DNA of 64,000 bases from an uncultured Pelagibacteraceae bacterium (lineage in GTDB: Bacteria > Pseudomonadota > Alphaproteobacteria > Pelagibacterales > Pelagibacteraceae): assembly GCA_902537845.1 (NCBI GenBank), contig CACBDC010000002.1, positions 36,253-100,252 of the forward strand. The letters run 5' to 3'. Below are positions 29,313 through 37,647 of the stretch, in pieces. How positions within the stretch are numbered: the stretch's first letter is position 1; every line of letters starts with the position of its first letter. The notes under the pieces were generated by a model. That model was given only the letters and a program-made list of their open reading frames with translations, searched no databases and was not told where the DNA came from. Made by a program: the position numbers and the translations under genes.

Positions 29313-30758
29313 TTATGCTGCTACAACTGATTTATTTTTATTTGCTTTTAATTGTAAATATTTTTCAATTTGAATAGCTGCATCTCGACCATCTCTGATA
29401 GCCCAAACCACAAGGGAAGCTCCTCTTACAATATCACCTGCAGCAAATATTCCATCTAAATTTGTTTGCATCGATTTCAAGTCAATTTTTAAAGTTCCCC
29501 ATTGTGAAATCACCAGTTCTTTAGCATTAAACAAAGTGGGTAAATTTTCTGGATCAAATCCTAAAGATTTAATCACAAGATCTGCAGGGATCTTGTATTC
29601 AGACCCTTTATTTATTTCAGGCCTTCTCCTACCTGATGAGTCAGGTTCACCTAATTGCATTTTATTTACTTCCACAGCTTCTACTTTGTTTGTTCCGATG
29701 AAACTTTTAGGACTTGTTAACCAAACAAATTCTACACCTTCTTCAATAGCATTTCCAACTTCTCTTGCTGATCCTGGCATATTCTCTCTATCACGTCTGT
29801 ATAAACATTTTACTGATTTAGCTTTTTGTCTTATCGATGTCCTCACGCAGTCCATAGCAGTATCACCTCCACCAATTACAACAACATTTTTTCCTTCAGC
29901 ATTTAAAGTGCCGTCGTCAAACAATTTTACTTTGTCGCCTAAACCTTTTCTATTAGATGCAGTTAAAAAATCCATAGCTGGAAAAATATTTTTAAGATTG
30001 TGACCAGGTATATTTATTTCTCTTGCTTTATAAACTCCTGTTGCGATTAGAATAGCATCATGTTGTTCCCTCAGTTCGTACAAAGTTTTGTCACGTCCGA
30101 CTTCAAAATTCTGAACAAATTTTATATTACTCTCTTTAAGAAGTTTGGTCCTTCTTTCAACAACAAACTTTTCTAATTTAAAATTTGGTATTCCATAAAT
30201 TAAAAGGCCTCCAGGCCTATCGTATCTATCATAAATCGTAACTTGATAACCTGATTTTCTCAGTTCCTCAGCACAAGCCATTCCAGCAGGACCGGCACCT
30301 ATTATTCCTACTGATTGTTTTAATTCCTTTTTTACTTTAAAAGGCTTCACCCAACCTTTATCCCAAGCTGTGTCTGTTATATATTTTTCAATTGATCCAA
30401 TTGTAACTGTTCCATGACCAGACTGTTCTATTACACAATTTCCCTCACAAAGCCTATCCTGAGGACAAATTCTTCCACACACTTCGGGCATATTGTTTGT
30501 GCTTTGTGAAACTTCATAGGCTTCTTTTAAACGGCCTTCCGCCGTTAATTTTAACCAATCTGGAATATTATTACCTAACGGACAATGAATTTGGCAAAAA
30601 GGAACTCCGCATTGTGAGCATCGACTTGATTGTTCTGTGGCTTTATTGGTTATGTACTCTTTATATATTTCATTGAAATCACCTTTCCGTTTACTTGTAT
30701 TTCTTTTTTCCGGTGTTTCTTGTTTAACATCTACGAATTTTAGCATTTTTTTTGTCAT
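29313..30758 (-). CDS. gltD: Glutamate synthase (NADPH) small subunit
   Basis: A 481-residue flavoprotein delivering electrons from NADPH to GltB. Seen: N-terminal cysteine clusters for two 4Fe-4S centres (SRCSQCGVPFCQIHCP near 41-56 and CGRICPQDRLCEGNC near 94-108), the FAD motif GIIGAGPAGMACAEE (about 151-165) and the NADPH motif VVVIGGGDTAMDCVR (about 293-307). It is the first gene of the unit, with promoter boxes at 30782-30810 and a palindrome further upstream, so gltDB is probably controlled by nitrogen status. Confidence 0.97.
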   Translation of the reverse strand: MTKKMLKFVDVKQETPEKRNTSKRKGDFNEIYKEYITNKATEQSSRCSQCGVPFCQIHCPLGNNIPDWLKLTAEGRLKEAYEVSQSTNNMPEVCGRICPQDRLCEGNCVIEQSGHGTVTIGSIEKYITDTAWDKGWVKPFKVKKELKQSVGIIGAGPAGMACAEELRKSGYQVTIYDRYDRPGGLLIYGIPNFKLEKFVVERRTKLLKESNIKFVQNFEVGRDKTLYELREQHDAILIATGVYKAREINIPGHNLKNIFPAMDFLTASNRKGLGDKVKLFDDGTLNAEGKNVVVIGGGDTAMDCVRTSIRQKAKSVKCLYRRDRENMPGSAREVGNAIEEGVEFVWLTSPKSFIGTNKVEAVEVNKMQLGEPDSSGRRRPEINKGSEYKIPADLVIKSLGFDPENLPTLFNAKELVISQWGTLKIDLKSMQTNLDGIFAAGDIVRGASLVVWAIRDGRDAAIQIEKYLQLKANKNKSVVAA

Positions 30759-30781
30759 GACAGAGTTAATTAAGTTAAGTA

Positions 30782-30810
30782 TTAATAGATTAACAGCATT
30801 TAAAGGTCAA
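30782..30810 (-). promoter_or_regulatory. Candidate sigma-70 promoter of gltD-gltB
   Basis: On the minus strand, -35 TTGACC (plus coordinates 30805-30810) and -10 TATTAA (30782-30787) are separated by exactly 17 bases. Transcription would start near 30775, leaving a leader of about 17 nt before the gltD ATG at 30758. The boxes match consensus 5/6 and 4/6. Confidence 0.6.
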
Positions 30811-30858
30811 TATTAGTTACCTATATTACGAAAACCCCAAAAAATTGATGTCTTTTTC

Positions 30859-30875
30859 TGCATACCTGATATGCA
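30859..30875. promoter_or_regulatory. TGCA-N9-TGCA palindrome, candidate operator or NtrC/NtrX-like site
   Basis: Perfect dyad TGCATA-CCTGA-TATGCA, 17 bp with 6-bp arms. It lies about 85-100 bases upstream of the inferred gltD transcription start and about 50 bases before the uppP start. The NtrC consensus is a 17-bp TGCACC-N5-GGTGCA dyad, so spacing and outer TGCA halves agree while the inner bases differ. Placement fits an activator of gltDB, but uppP could be the target too. Confidence 0.45.
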
Positions 30876-30922
30876 TTGAAAATTGCCAATAATACAACAA
30901 CCTTTTAATCTAATTTTTAATA

Positions 30923-31678
30923 GTGTTTGAAATATTAATTTTATCATTTATTCAAGGAGTTACTGAGTTCCTGCCGGTAAGTTCCTCCTCACATTTAATT
31001 TTAGTATCGGAATACCTTAGATTTAATGAGCAAAGTCTTTCTATTGATGTAAGTTTACATATAGGTTCATTCTTAGCAGTATTATTATACTTTTATAAAG
31101 ACATATTAAATTTTTTTAAAAATAGATTTTTATTTTTAAAAATTTTTATTTCTTCTTTGCCTGTAATGGTAATTGGTTTTTTTTTAGTAAAATTTGGGTT
31201 AATCGACAAAATTAGAAATTTGGAAACAATTGCTTGGATGACATTAATATTTGGCTTACTACTCTATTTGAGTGATCGGTGTAAAATTAGTAAACAATTG
31301 AATGAGAATTTTACTTATAAATCAGCGATTTTGATAGGTATATTTCAAATTTTGTCTTTAATACCAGGTGTAAGTAGGTCAGGAATTGCAATCACTGCGG
31401 CGAGATTATTAAATTTTAAAAGAGTTGACTCAGCAAAAATATCTTTTTTAATATCAATTCCTATTTTAGGAGCAGTCTCATTTTTTGGATTAAAGAATTT
31501 AATTTTACTAAAAGATATTAATCTTATTAAATTAAATCTATTCTCTATATTCTTGTCGTTTGTATTTTCACTTATTACTATAAGATATTTTTTAAAATAT
31601 ATTAATAAGTTTAACCTGAATTTGTTTGTTTATTATAGAGTTTTATTGGGTTTAATTTTGATATACCTAACTTTATAA
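30923..31678 (+). CDS. uppP: Undecaprenyl-diphosphatase
   Basis: A 251-residue polytopic membrane protein recycling undecaprenyl pyrophosphate to the lipid carrier used for peptidoglycan and surface glycans. Both conserved BacA/UppP blocks are present: the N-terminal FIQGVTEFLPVSSSSHL (about residues 9-25) with the Glu and Ser-rich motif, and the later LSLIPGVSRSGIAITAARL (about 144-162). The start codon is GTG at 30923; no ATG fits the family start. Transcribed divergently from gltD. Confidence 0.96.
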   Translation: MFEILILSFIQGVTEFLPVSSSSHLILVSEYLRFNEQSLSIDVSLHIGSFLAVLLYFYKDILNFFKNRFLFLKIFISSLPVMVIGFFLVKFGLIDKIRNLETIAWMTLIFGLLLYLSDRCKISKQLNENFTYKSAILIGIFQILSLIPGVSRSGIAITAARLLNFKRVDSAKISFLISIPILGAVSFFGLKNLILLKDINLIKLNLFSIFLSFVFSLITIRYFLKYINKFNLNLFVYYRVLLGLILIYLTL

Positions 31679-31809
31679 AATCATTGATAAAACTAACAAT
31701 ATTATTAAAACTATAAGAAAAAAAAGTATGACGGATTTTTGTAAAGATAAATTTAATAAAAATTTCATATTGTATATATTTAATATTTTAAAAAAAAAAT
31801 CAAATCAAA

Positions 31810-31886
31810 TGGTGCGCCTGCTAGGATTTGAACCCAGAACCTCCTGGTCCGTAGCCAAGCGCTCTATCCAGTTGAGCTACAGGCGC
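31810..31886 (-). tRNA. tRNA-Arg (ACG)
   Basis: Reverse complement folds as a 77-nt cloverleaf: acceptor GCGCCTG/CAGGCGC, D arm with AGCTCAACTGGATAGAGC, anticodon stem CTTGG/CCAGG with loop CTACGGA (anticodon ACG, expected to be edited to ICG), T arm with GGGTTCAAATCC, discriminator A and encoded CCA (31810-31812). A plus-strand open frame across it is the familiar antisense artefact. Confidence 0.97.
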
Positions 31887-31939
31887 ACTTTGACAAATCT
31901 TTATATTGAACATTGATTAGATTAATTTAATATCATTTT

Positions 31940-33271
31940 ATGTTAATTCAAAGAGAAAATTCTCATAAATTCCTCCTAAATTTATTATTAGCCTCACTTC
32001 CTGTAAGTTTTATTGCTGGAAATTTAGTTTTAAATTTAAATATCGTAATAATTATTATTTATGGACTTATTTTATTCAAGCTTGAAATTTTTAAAAGTAA
32101 ATTTACCAATACTGATTTTCTAATAACAATTTTATTTTCTTATATCGCTCTTAATGGGGTTTTAAATAATTTTTTAAATTTTAATTTTTCAAATGTTAGT
32201 GAAGAAAATATTGTTTTAATAAAATCTTTGTCATTCTTTAGATTCTTCTTTTTATATTTTGTTATCAAATATTTAATATTTAATAATTACGTAAATTATA
32301 AATTACTTTTTTTATCTTTAGGTGGTTGTAGTTTATTAGTTAGTTTAGATGTTATCATTCAATTTATATTTGGTGAAGATATATTTGGTTATAAACCTTC
32401 TGGCAGAAGACTGTCTGGGCCCTTTGGCGATGAGTTGATAGCTGGGTCTTTCATACAAAGATTTTTTATCTTTTTGCCATTTTATTTTATACTTTTTTAT
32501 AAAATAAAAAAAAAAATAATATTTAATTTTCTTTTTTTAATAACTCTTATATTAATTTTTGTTGGAACAATTCTCTCAGGAAATAGAATACCAATTTTAA
32601 TGTTAATGATTATGTTTGCCTTAATGTTTATTTATCAAAAAAAGTTGAGAATGATTTTATCATCAATTGTTATCCTTTTTTTTATGGCAATTATTTTTTT
32701 AATTTTTCAGCCTGAGTTCAAACCTCACTACAGAACATTTATACTTAAAAGCGGTCAAATAGTGAGTTATGCAAAACAAAAAATGTTTAATGGTCAAGTA
32801 GAGGTAAAAAATGTTTACGTTAAAGAAATAGAGTCAGGTATCTTAACTTGGGAAGAAAATAAATTATTTGGAGGAGGTGTCAATTCTTTTAGATGGAATT
32901 GTAATAGTATAGATCGCTCAAAAATGTTAGGTTTTATTAGTCCAAAAGGAAGTGTAAATTGTAATAACCACCCCCATAATTACTACATTGAAATTGCAGC
33001 TGAACTAGGCGCTGTTGGATTAATTTTGGTATTATTCGTATTTATAAATATTTTATACTTGGCGATCAGGAGACTTCATTTTTCCAAGATAGAGAATAAC
33101 AATTATGAGATTTTGAAAGCTTTTTTTATTGTTTTTCTTGTCGAAATATTTCCATTAAAAACTACAGGAAGTTTTTTCTCAACTTCTAATGCTAATTTTA
33201 TCTTTTTTATTTTGCCATTTATTGTAGGTTTAATCGAATATAAAAAAATAACCGGATATGAGCCCAAATAA
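31940..33271 (+). CDS. O-antigen ligase/polymerase-like membrane protein (Wzy_C family)
   Basis: A 443-residue protein with about ten to twelve hydrophobic spans and one large predicted periplasmic loop in the middle to late part (about residues 255-340). The loop ends with HPHNYYIEIAAELGAVGL, the conserved WaaL/Wzy motif with the catalytic-type histidine. Such proteins join undecaprenyl-linked glycans to lipid A-core or polymerise repeat units. With uppP just upstream and several glycosyltransferases nearby, a surface-glycan role fits. It overlaps the thiolase gene by 14 nt. Ligase and polymerase cannot be told apart from sequence alone. Confidence 0.85.
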   Translation: MLIQRENSHKFLLNLLLASLPVSFIAGNLVLNLNIVIIIIYGLILFKLEIFKSKFTNTDFLITILFSYIALNGVLNNFLNFNFSNVSEENIVLIKSLSFFRFFFLYFVIKYLIFNNYVNYKLLFLSLGGCSLLVSLDVIIQFIFGEDIFGYKPSGRRLSGPFGDELIAGSFIQRFFIFLPFYFILFYKIKKKIIFNFLFLITLILIFVGTILSGNRIPILMLMIMFALMFIYQKKLRMILSSIVILFFMAIIFLIFQPEFKPHYRTFILKSGQIVSYAKQKMFNGQVEVKNVYVKEIESGILTWEENKLFGGGVNSFRWNCNSIDRSKMLGFISPKGSVNCNNHPHNYYIEIAAELGAVGLILVLFVFINILYLAIRRLHFSKIENNNYEILKAFFIVFLVEIFPLKTTGSFFSTSNANFIFFILPFIVGLIEYKKITGYEPK

Positions 33272-34436
33272 AATATTTATAGTAGACGCAAATAGAACAG
33301 CTGTTGGATCTCTAGGAAAATCCTTAAAAAATATATCTGCAGAATCATTGGGTTCTAGAGTTATAAGCTCTACTATTAAAAGAAGTAAAATTAAGACCTC
33401 AGATGTCGACGAAGTTATAATGGGACAAGTTTTAACAGGAGGAACTGGACAGAATCCAGCTCGTCAAGCAGCTATGCGATCAGGTTTGCCTCAAGAGAAA
33501 CCAGCTTATGTTGTCAATCAAGTTTGTGGTTCAGGCTTAAGATCTGTCGCCTCTGCTTATCAAAGCATAAAATCTGGTGACTCAAAGATTATTGTTGCAG
33601 GCGGACAAGAAAATATGTCTTTGGCACCACACTGTATACATCTTAGAGATGGTAAAAAATTAGGTGACACAAAAATAATTGATACATTAATTAAAGATGG
33701 CTTGTGGGATGCATTTAATAACTACCACATGGGGATTACTGCTGAAAATGTGGCTGAAAAGTTTCAAATTACCAGAGAAGAACAGGATAAGTTTGCTCAA
33801 AAATCCCAAGAAAAAGCTATTAAAGCTCAAAAAAATAATAAATTTAAAGACGAGATTGTAAGTTACAAAATTAAATCAAAAAAAGATGAGGTTGAATTCG
33901 ATATTGACGAACATCCTCGGGAAAGTGTTACTATTGAAACATTGTCCAGATTAAAACCTGTCTTTAAGAAAGATGGTACAGTTACTGCTGGTAACGCGTC
34001 TGGAATAAATGATGGAGCTGCTGCAGTGACATTAATGGATAACTTAACTGCCGAGAAATTTGGGGTTGAAAGTTTAGTTTCAATTAAATCATGGGCTAGC
34101 TGTGGTGTAGACCCAGCTTTGATGGGTACAGGACCAATTCCGTCAACAAAAAAAGCATTAGATTTAGCAGGTTGGAATATAAAAGATGTTGACTTATTTG
34201 AAATCAATGAGGCTTTTGCGGCACAAAGCTTAGCTGTATTGAAAACTCTTTCTATACCTGAAGAAAAAGTTAATGTAAATGGGGGAGCAATAGCTTTAGG
34301 GCACCCAATCGGAGCATCAGGAACAAGAATACTTGTGACACTTATTCATGAAATGATTAAAAGAGATGTTAAAAAAGGTTTAGCGACTCTTTGTATCGGG
34401 GGTGGAATGGGTATTGCAATGTGTATTGAAAGATAA
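33258..34436 (+). CDS. Acetyl-CoA C-acetyltransferase (thiolase)
   Basis: A 392-residue degradative/biosynthetic thiolase. Seen: active-site cysteine in NQVCGSGLRS (about residue 89), NEAFAAQS (about 317-324), the histidine block GGAIALGHPIGASGTR (about 343-358) and the second cysteine in CIGGGMGIA (about 379). It condenses two acetyl-CoA to acetoacetyl-CoA or the reverse (PhaA/AtoB type). The nearby acetoacetyl-CoA synthetase on the other strand makes its substrate, suggesting acetoacetate use. No PHB synthase lies in the window. Confidence 0.95.
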   Translation: MSPNKIFIVDANRTAVGSLGKSLKNISAESLGSRVISSTIKRSKIKTSDVDEVIMGQVLTGGTGQNPARQAAMRSGLPQEKPAYVVNQVCGSGLRSVASAYQSIKSGDSKIIVAGGQENMSLAPHCIHLRDGKKLGDTKIIDTLIKDGLWDAFNNYHMGITAENVAEKFQITREEQDKFAQKSQEKAIKAQKNNKFKDEIVSYKIKSKKDEVEFDIDEHPRESVTIETLSRLKPVFKKDGTVTAGNASGINDGAAAVTLMDNLTAEKFGVESLVSIKSWASCGVDPALMGTGPIPSTKKALDLAGWNIKDVDLFEINEAFAAQSLAVLKTLSIPEEKVNVNGGAIALGHPIGASGTRILVTLIHEMIKRDVKKGLATLCIGGGMGIAMCIER

Positions 34437-34450
34437 AATATAATCTTTCA

Positions 34451-35344
34451 ATGGAATTGCCTGTCATAAATCATCCGGACTACGTTGCTAAAATTAATGA
34501 TGATAACAAATTCCCTATCAAAAAATTTGGTGCCTTAGCTAATCATCTGTTAAAGTTCGGTGTAGTAAAAAAATTCTATATACCTAAAGAATGCTCAATC
34601 GAGACTATGAAAACTTCACATTCATTAAAATATATAAATGATATAAAAAATAAAACGCTTGATATTAAAGCTCAAAAAAGAATTGGATTTCCTATTAACG
34701 ATAGCGTTGTAAGAAGATCATTTGTAGCTACCGGAGGAACAGTTTTGGCAAGTAAACTTGCTTTAGAGTCAAAGCTTGCTTGTAATACTGCAGGAGGTAG
34801 TCATCATGCTACTTTTGACTTTGGTGCAGGATATTGTGTGTTTAATGATGTTGCTGTGGCAGCAAATTATTTAAAGAAGCGAGGTTATGCCAAAAAAATA
34901 TTAATTTTGGATTTAGATGTTCATCAAGGAAATGGTAATTCAGAAATATTTAGGGATGATAAAGATGTGACTACTTTTAGTATGCATTGTGCCACGAATT
35001 ATCCAGCAAAAAAATCAAAAAGTGATATCGATGTAGAGTTAAAAGAATATATGGAAGACAATGAATATCTAAACGTATTAAATGATAATTTAAAAAAATT
35101 AAATCAAAATACTTATGATTTTGTTTTTTATGTAGCTGGAGTTGATATTCATCATGAGGATAGATTGGGAAAGCTGAAAATTTCAGATGAGGGGGTTAAT
35201 AAAAGAGATCAAATTGTAATTGAAAACTTTTATTCAAAAAAAATTCCTTTGTGCGGTGTACTTGGTGGAGGCTATAATAAAAGCTTTGAAAAACTTATCG
35301 AATTACATTCAATGTTACATAAAAATTGCGCTAGGGCAATTTAA
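34451..35344 (+). CDS. Histone deacetylase-family amidohydrolase
   Basis: A 297-residue zinc amidohydrolase of the HDAC/acetoin-utilisation/acetylpolyamine group. Seen: GGSHHATFDFGAGYCVFNDV (about residues 116-135) with the tandem catalytic histidines, the zinc-binding DLDVHQGNGN (about 155-164) and the later DIHHEDRLG with GVLGGGYN. Bacterial members deacetylate small acetylated amines or acyl-lysines; which one is unknown. It follows thiolase by 14 nt and so is probably co-transcribed. After the stop, about 100 nt contain an open frame fragment but no recognisable gene. Confidence 0.9.
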   Translation: MELPVINHPDYVAKINDDNKFPIKKFGALANHLLKFGVVKKFYIPKECSIETMKTSHSLKYINDIKNKTLDIKAQKRIGFPINDSVVRRSFVATGGTVLASKLALESKLACNTAGGSHHATFDFGAGYCVFNDVAVAANYLKKRGYAKKILILDLDVHQGNGNSEIFRDDKDVTTFSMHCATNYPAKKSKSDIDVELKEYMEDNEYLNVLNDNLKKLNQNTYDFVFYVAGVDIHHEDRLGKLKISDEGVNKRDQIVIENFYSKKIPLCGVLGGGYNKSFEKLIELHSMLHKNCARAI

Positions 35345-35448
35345 ACCCGGCTCCAGTAACCTTTTTATAGGAGTTCCAGGGACTGAAGCCAGATTAATTA
35401 CAATTATAGCAGCTTTAAAATCAAAACTTAACTAAAGAAAATGACGCG

Positions 35449-37377
35449 CTACATTTTTAATTGTGGCAAATTTTCAAAGAATCTCAAGCTTTCTGGATTT
35501 GCTATCGCTTCTTTATTATTGATTTTCTCCCCATTAATTATTTGTTTAACAGCTAATTCAACAATTTTTCCGCTTTTAGTTCTTGGAATCTCCGGTGTTT
35601 TAATAATAATCCCTGGCACATGTTTTGGAGAACAATTTTTTCTTATTCTTGTTTTAATTAAACTAATTTTTTCATCATCTAGTTCTTGATTTTTTTTTGT
35701 TGTAACAAATAATATTATTCTTACATCATCTTTAAAATCTTGACCTACTACCAAACCCTCAGTAATAAAATCTATATCCTCAACTTGCTGATAAATTTCT
35801 GAAGTTCCTATTCTCACCCCACCTGGGTTCAAAGTGGCATCAGATCGCCCTCTCATAATAAAGCCGTTATTTTTAGTTCTCTCTATAAAGTCTCCATGAT
35901 GCCAAACATTTTCATACCTTGAAAAATAAGCCTTGTAATATTTTTGGCCTGTTTCATCTCCCCAAAATTTTATTGGCATAGAAGGAAAAGGTTGCTTCAC
36001 AACTAATTCCCCTTTATCTCCATCGGCTGTACTTTTTCCTTCTACAGTAAATACATCAACGTCAATTCCTAAACTTTGCCCTTGTATTTCCCCTTTATAT
36101 ACATTTGAAAATAGATTTCCCAAAACTAAACACCCTACCAAATCTGTTCCGCCTGCAATCGAGGCTAGATGGACTTCCTTCTTAATATTTTCATATACAT
36201 ATTTAAAGCTCTCCTCTGCTAAAGGTGAGCCAGTTGAAGTTATAATTTTGATAGAACTTAAGTCTAAATTTTTACTATTATATTTTTCATTTTTTAAATG
36301 ATCAATATATTTTGCGCTTACACCAAAAAGATTAATATTTTTATTTTGGCAATATTCGAGAAGAGTATCAATCTTAGGGTAAACCGGGGCTCCATCAAAA
36401 AGGAAAATAGACGAACCTGTTGCAAGTCCTCCAACTAACCAATTCCACATCATCCAGCCAGTAGTGGTGTAGTAAAATAGTTTTTCATTATCTCTAATAT
36501 CACAATGAAGCATAAACTCTTTATTGTGCTCAATTAATACATTTCCAGTTCCATGAGTTATGCATTTTGGTTTACCAGTGGTTCCGCTTGAAAAAAGAAT
36601 ATATATAGGATGATTAAATTCAAATCTCTCAAAAGTTTCATCTAAGTCTTCCTTAAGGGTGTCTTCAAAATGAGTAAGGTTTTTAAAAACTTCTTTTTCT
36701 TTGCTATTATAATTAAATGCAATAATATTTTGTATAGAAGATATTTGTTTTTGAACTTCTGATACTTTATCTAAAATATCAATTTTTTTTCCATTGTAAA
36801 AATAATAATCGCTTGTAATTAAAAGTTTTGGTTTAATTTGTTTAAATCTGTCAACTGCTCCTTGAACACCAAAATCTGGGGAGCAAGAAGACCATATAAT
36901 TCCGTTTTTGGCACAAGCTAAGAAACTAATAATAGACTCAATTTTATTTGGAACATAAGCGGCAACTCGATCACCTTTTTTAAGTTTAATTTTTTTTAAA
37001 TAATTAGAAAATTTACAAACTTTTTCATATAATTCATTCCAGGATATAAATTCCTCAAAACCTTTTTCGGATAAAAAATTAATTGCAATTTTATTTGACC
37101 TTTTTTTGAGAATATTTTCTGCATAATTTAATTTTGAGTCAGGAAAGAATCTAGATTTATTGAAAGTTTTATCTCTCTTAATAATCACTGATCCTTTATC
37201 TCCTAAGATTTGAGAATAATCCCAAAACTTTGACCAAAACTCGTCAGGGTTTGTAATAGACCAATGCCAAAGTTCTTTGAAATTTTTTGAAGATTTAAAA
37301 TTGATAAATTTACAGAAATCTTGAAGAAGAGAGTCCTCCTTCAATCTTTCAGATGGTTGCCAAAGAGGTGTATTCAT
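35449..37377 (-). CDS. aacS: Acetoacetyl-CoA synthetase
   Basis: A 642-residue ANL-superfamily ligase that activates acetoacetate with ATP and CoA. It starts MNTPLWQPSERLK, typical of AacS, and has the P-loop-like motif LFSSGTTGKPKCITHG (about 265-280), the ATGSSIF...GAPVYP region and the C-terminal hinge GRSDATLNPGGVRIGTSEIY (about 524-543) with a lysine in the RTKSGK block. It converges on the thiolase-HDAC pair. Together these genes convert acetoacetate to acetyl-CoA. Confidence 0.95.
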   Translation of the reverse strand: MNTPLWQPSERLKEDSLLQDFCKFINFKSSKNFKELWHWSITNPDEFWSKFWDYSQILGDKGSVIIKRDKTFNKSRFFPDSKLNYAENILKKRSNKIAINFLSEKGFEEFISWNELYEKVCKFSNYLKKIKLKKGDRVAAYVPNKIESIISFLACAKNGIIWSSCSPDFGVQGAVDRFKQIKPKLLITSDYYFYNGKKIDILDKVSEVQKQISSIQNIIAFNYNSKEKEVFKNLTHFEDTLKEDLDETFERFEFNHPIYILFSSGTTGKPKCITHGTGNVLIEHNKEFMLHCDIRDNEKLFYYTTTGWMMWNWLVGGLATGSSIFLFDGAPVYPKIDTLLEYCQNKNINLFGVSAKYIDHLKNEKYNSKNLDLSSIKIITSTGSPLAEESFKYVYENIKKEVHLASIAGGTDLVGCLVLGNLFSNVYKGEIQGQSLGIDVDVFTVEGKSTADGDKGELVVKQPFPSMPIKFWGDETGQKYYKAYFSRYENVWHHGDFIERTKNNGFIMRGRSDATLNPGGVRIGTSEIYQQVEDIDFITEGLVVGQDFKDDVRIILFVTTKKNQELDDEKISLIKTRIRKNCSPKHVPGIIIKTPEIPRTKSGKIVELAVKQIINGEKINNKEAIANPESLRFFENLPQLKM

Positions 37378-37647
37378 AAGAACTAATTTAGCTCTTCTGG
37401 ATTTATCTTAATAGATATTTTTTTAAAAGAAATTTCTGAACAATCTTTTGCTGTTTATTCTCAATGCCTCTTTTTTTTTTAAACAGTAAGTTTATTAGCC
37501 AATTCATAGCTTAAATGAACAAATTTAATTGACAAAAAATGGCAAAAAATGTGTCAAAAGTTATACTATTCACTAATTCGCGCCATTCTTTCTAGTTTAT
37601 TATTCAATAACTTTTTTATATGTTCCATCCAGTTTATAATACTTGAT
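37378..37647. promoter_or_regulatory. 270-nt intergenic region upstream of aceE
   Basis: No gene is seen. It holds a spaced inverted repeat, TTGACA (37529-37534) and TGTCAA (37552-37557), separated by 17 bases, plus TATACT at 37562-37567. A perfect TATAAT lies at 37635-37640, only 7 nt before the aceE ATG. If used as the -10 box, transcription would begin at or next to the start codon, giving a leaderless aceE message. No good -35 lies 17 bases upstream, so this is tentative. Confidence 0.4.

Noticed and set aside
31728..31916. Plus-strand 62-codon frame with GFEPRTSWSVAKR-type text
   Set aside because: It is the well-known antisense artefact of tRNA-Arg.
37540..37596. 18-codon frame upstream of aceE
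   Set aside because: No ribosome-binding site and no sensible composition; likely chance.
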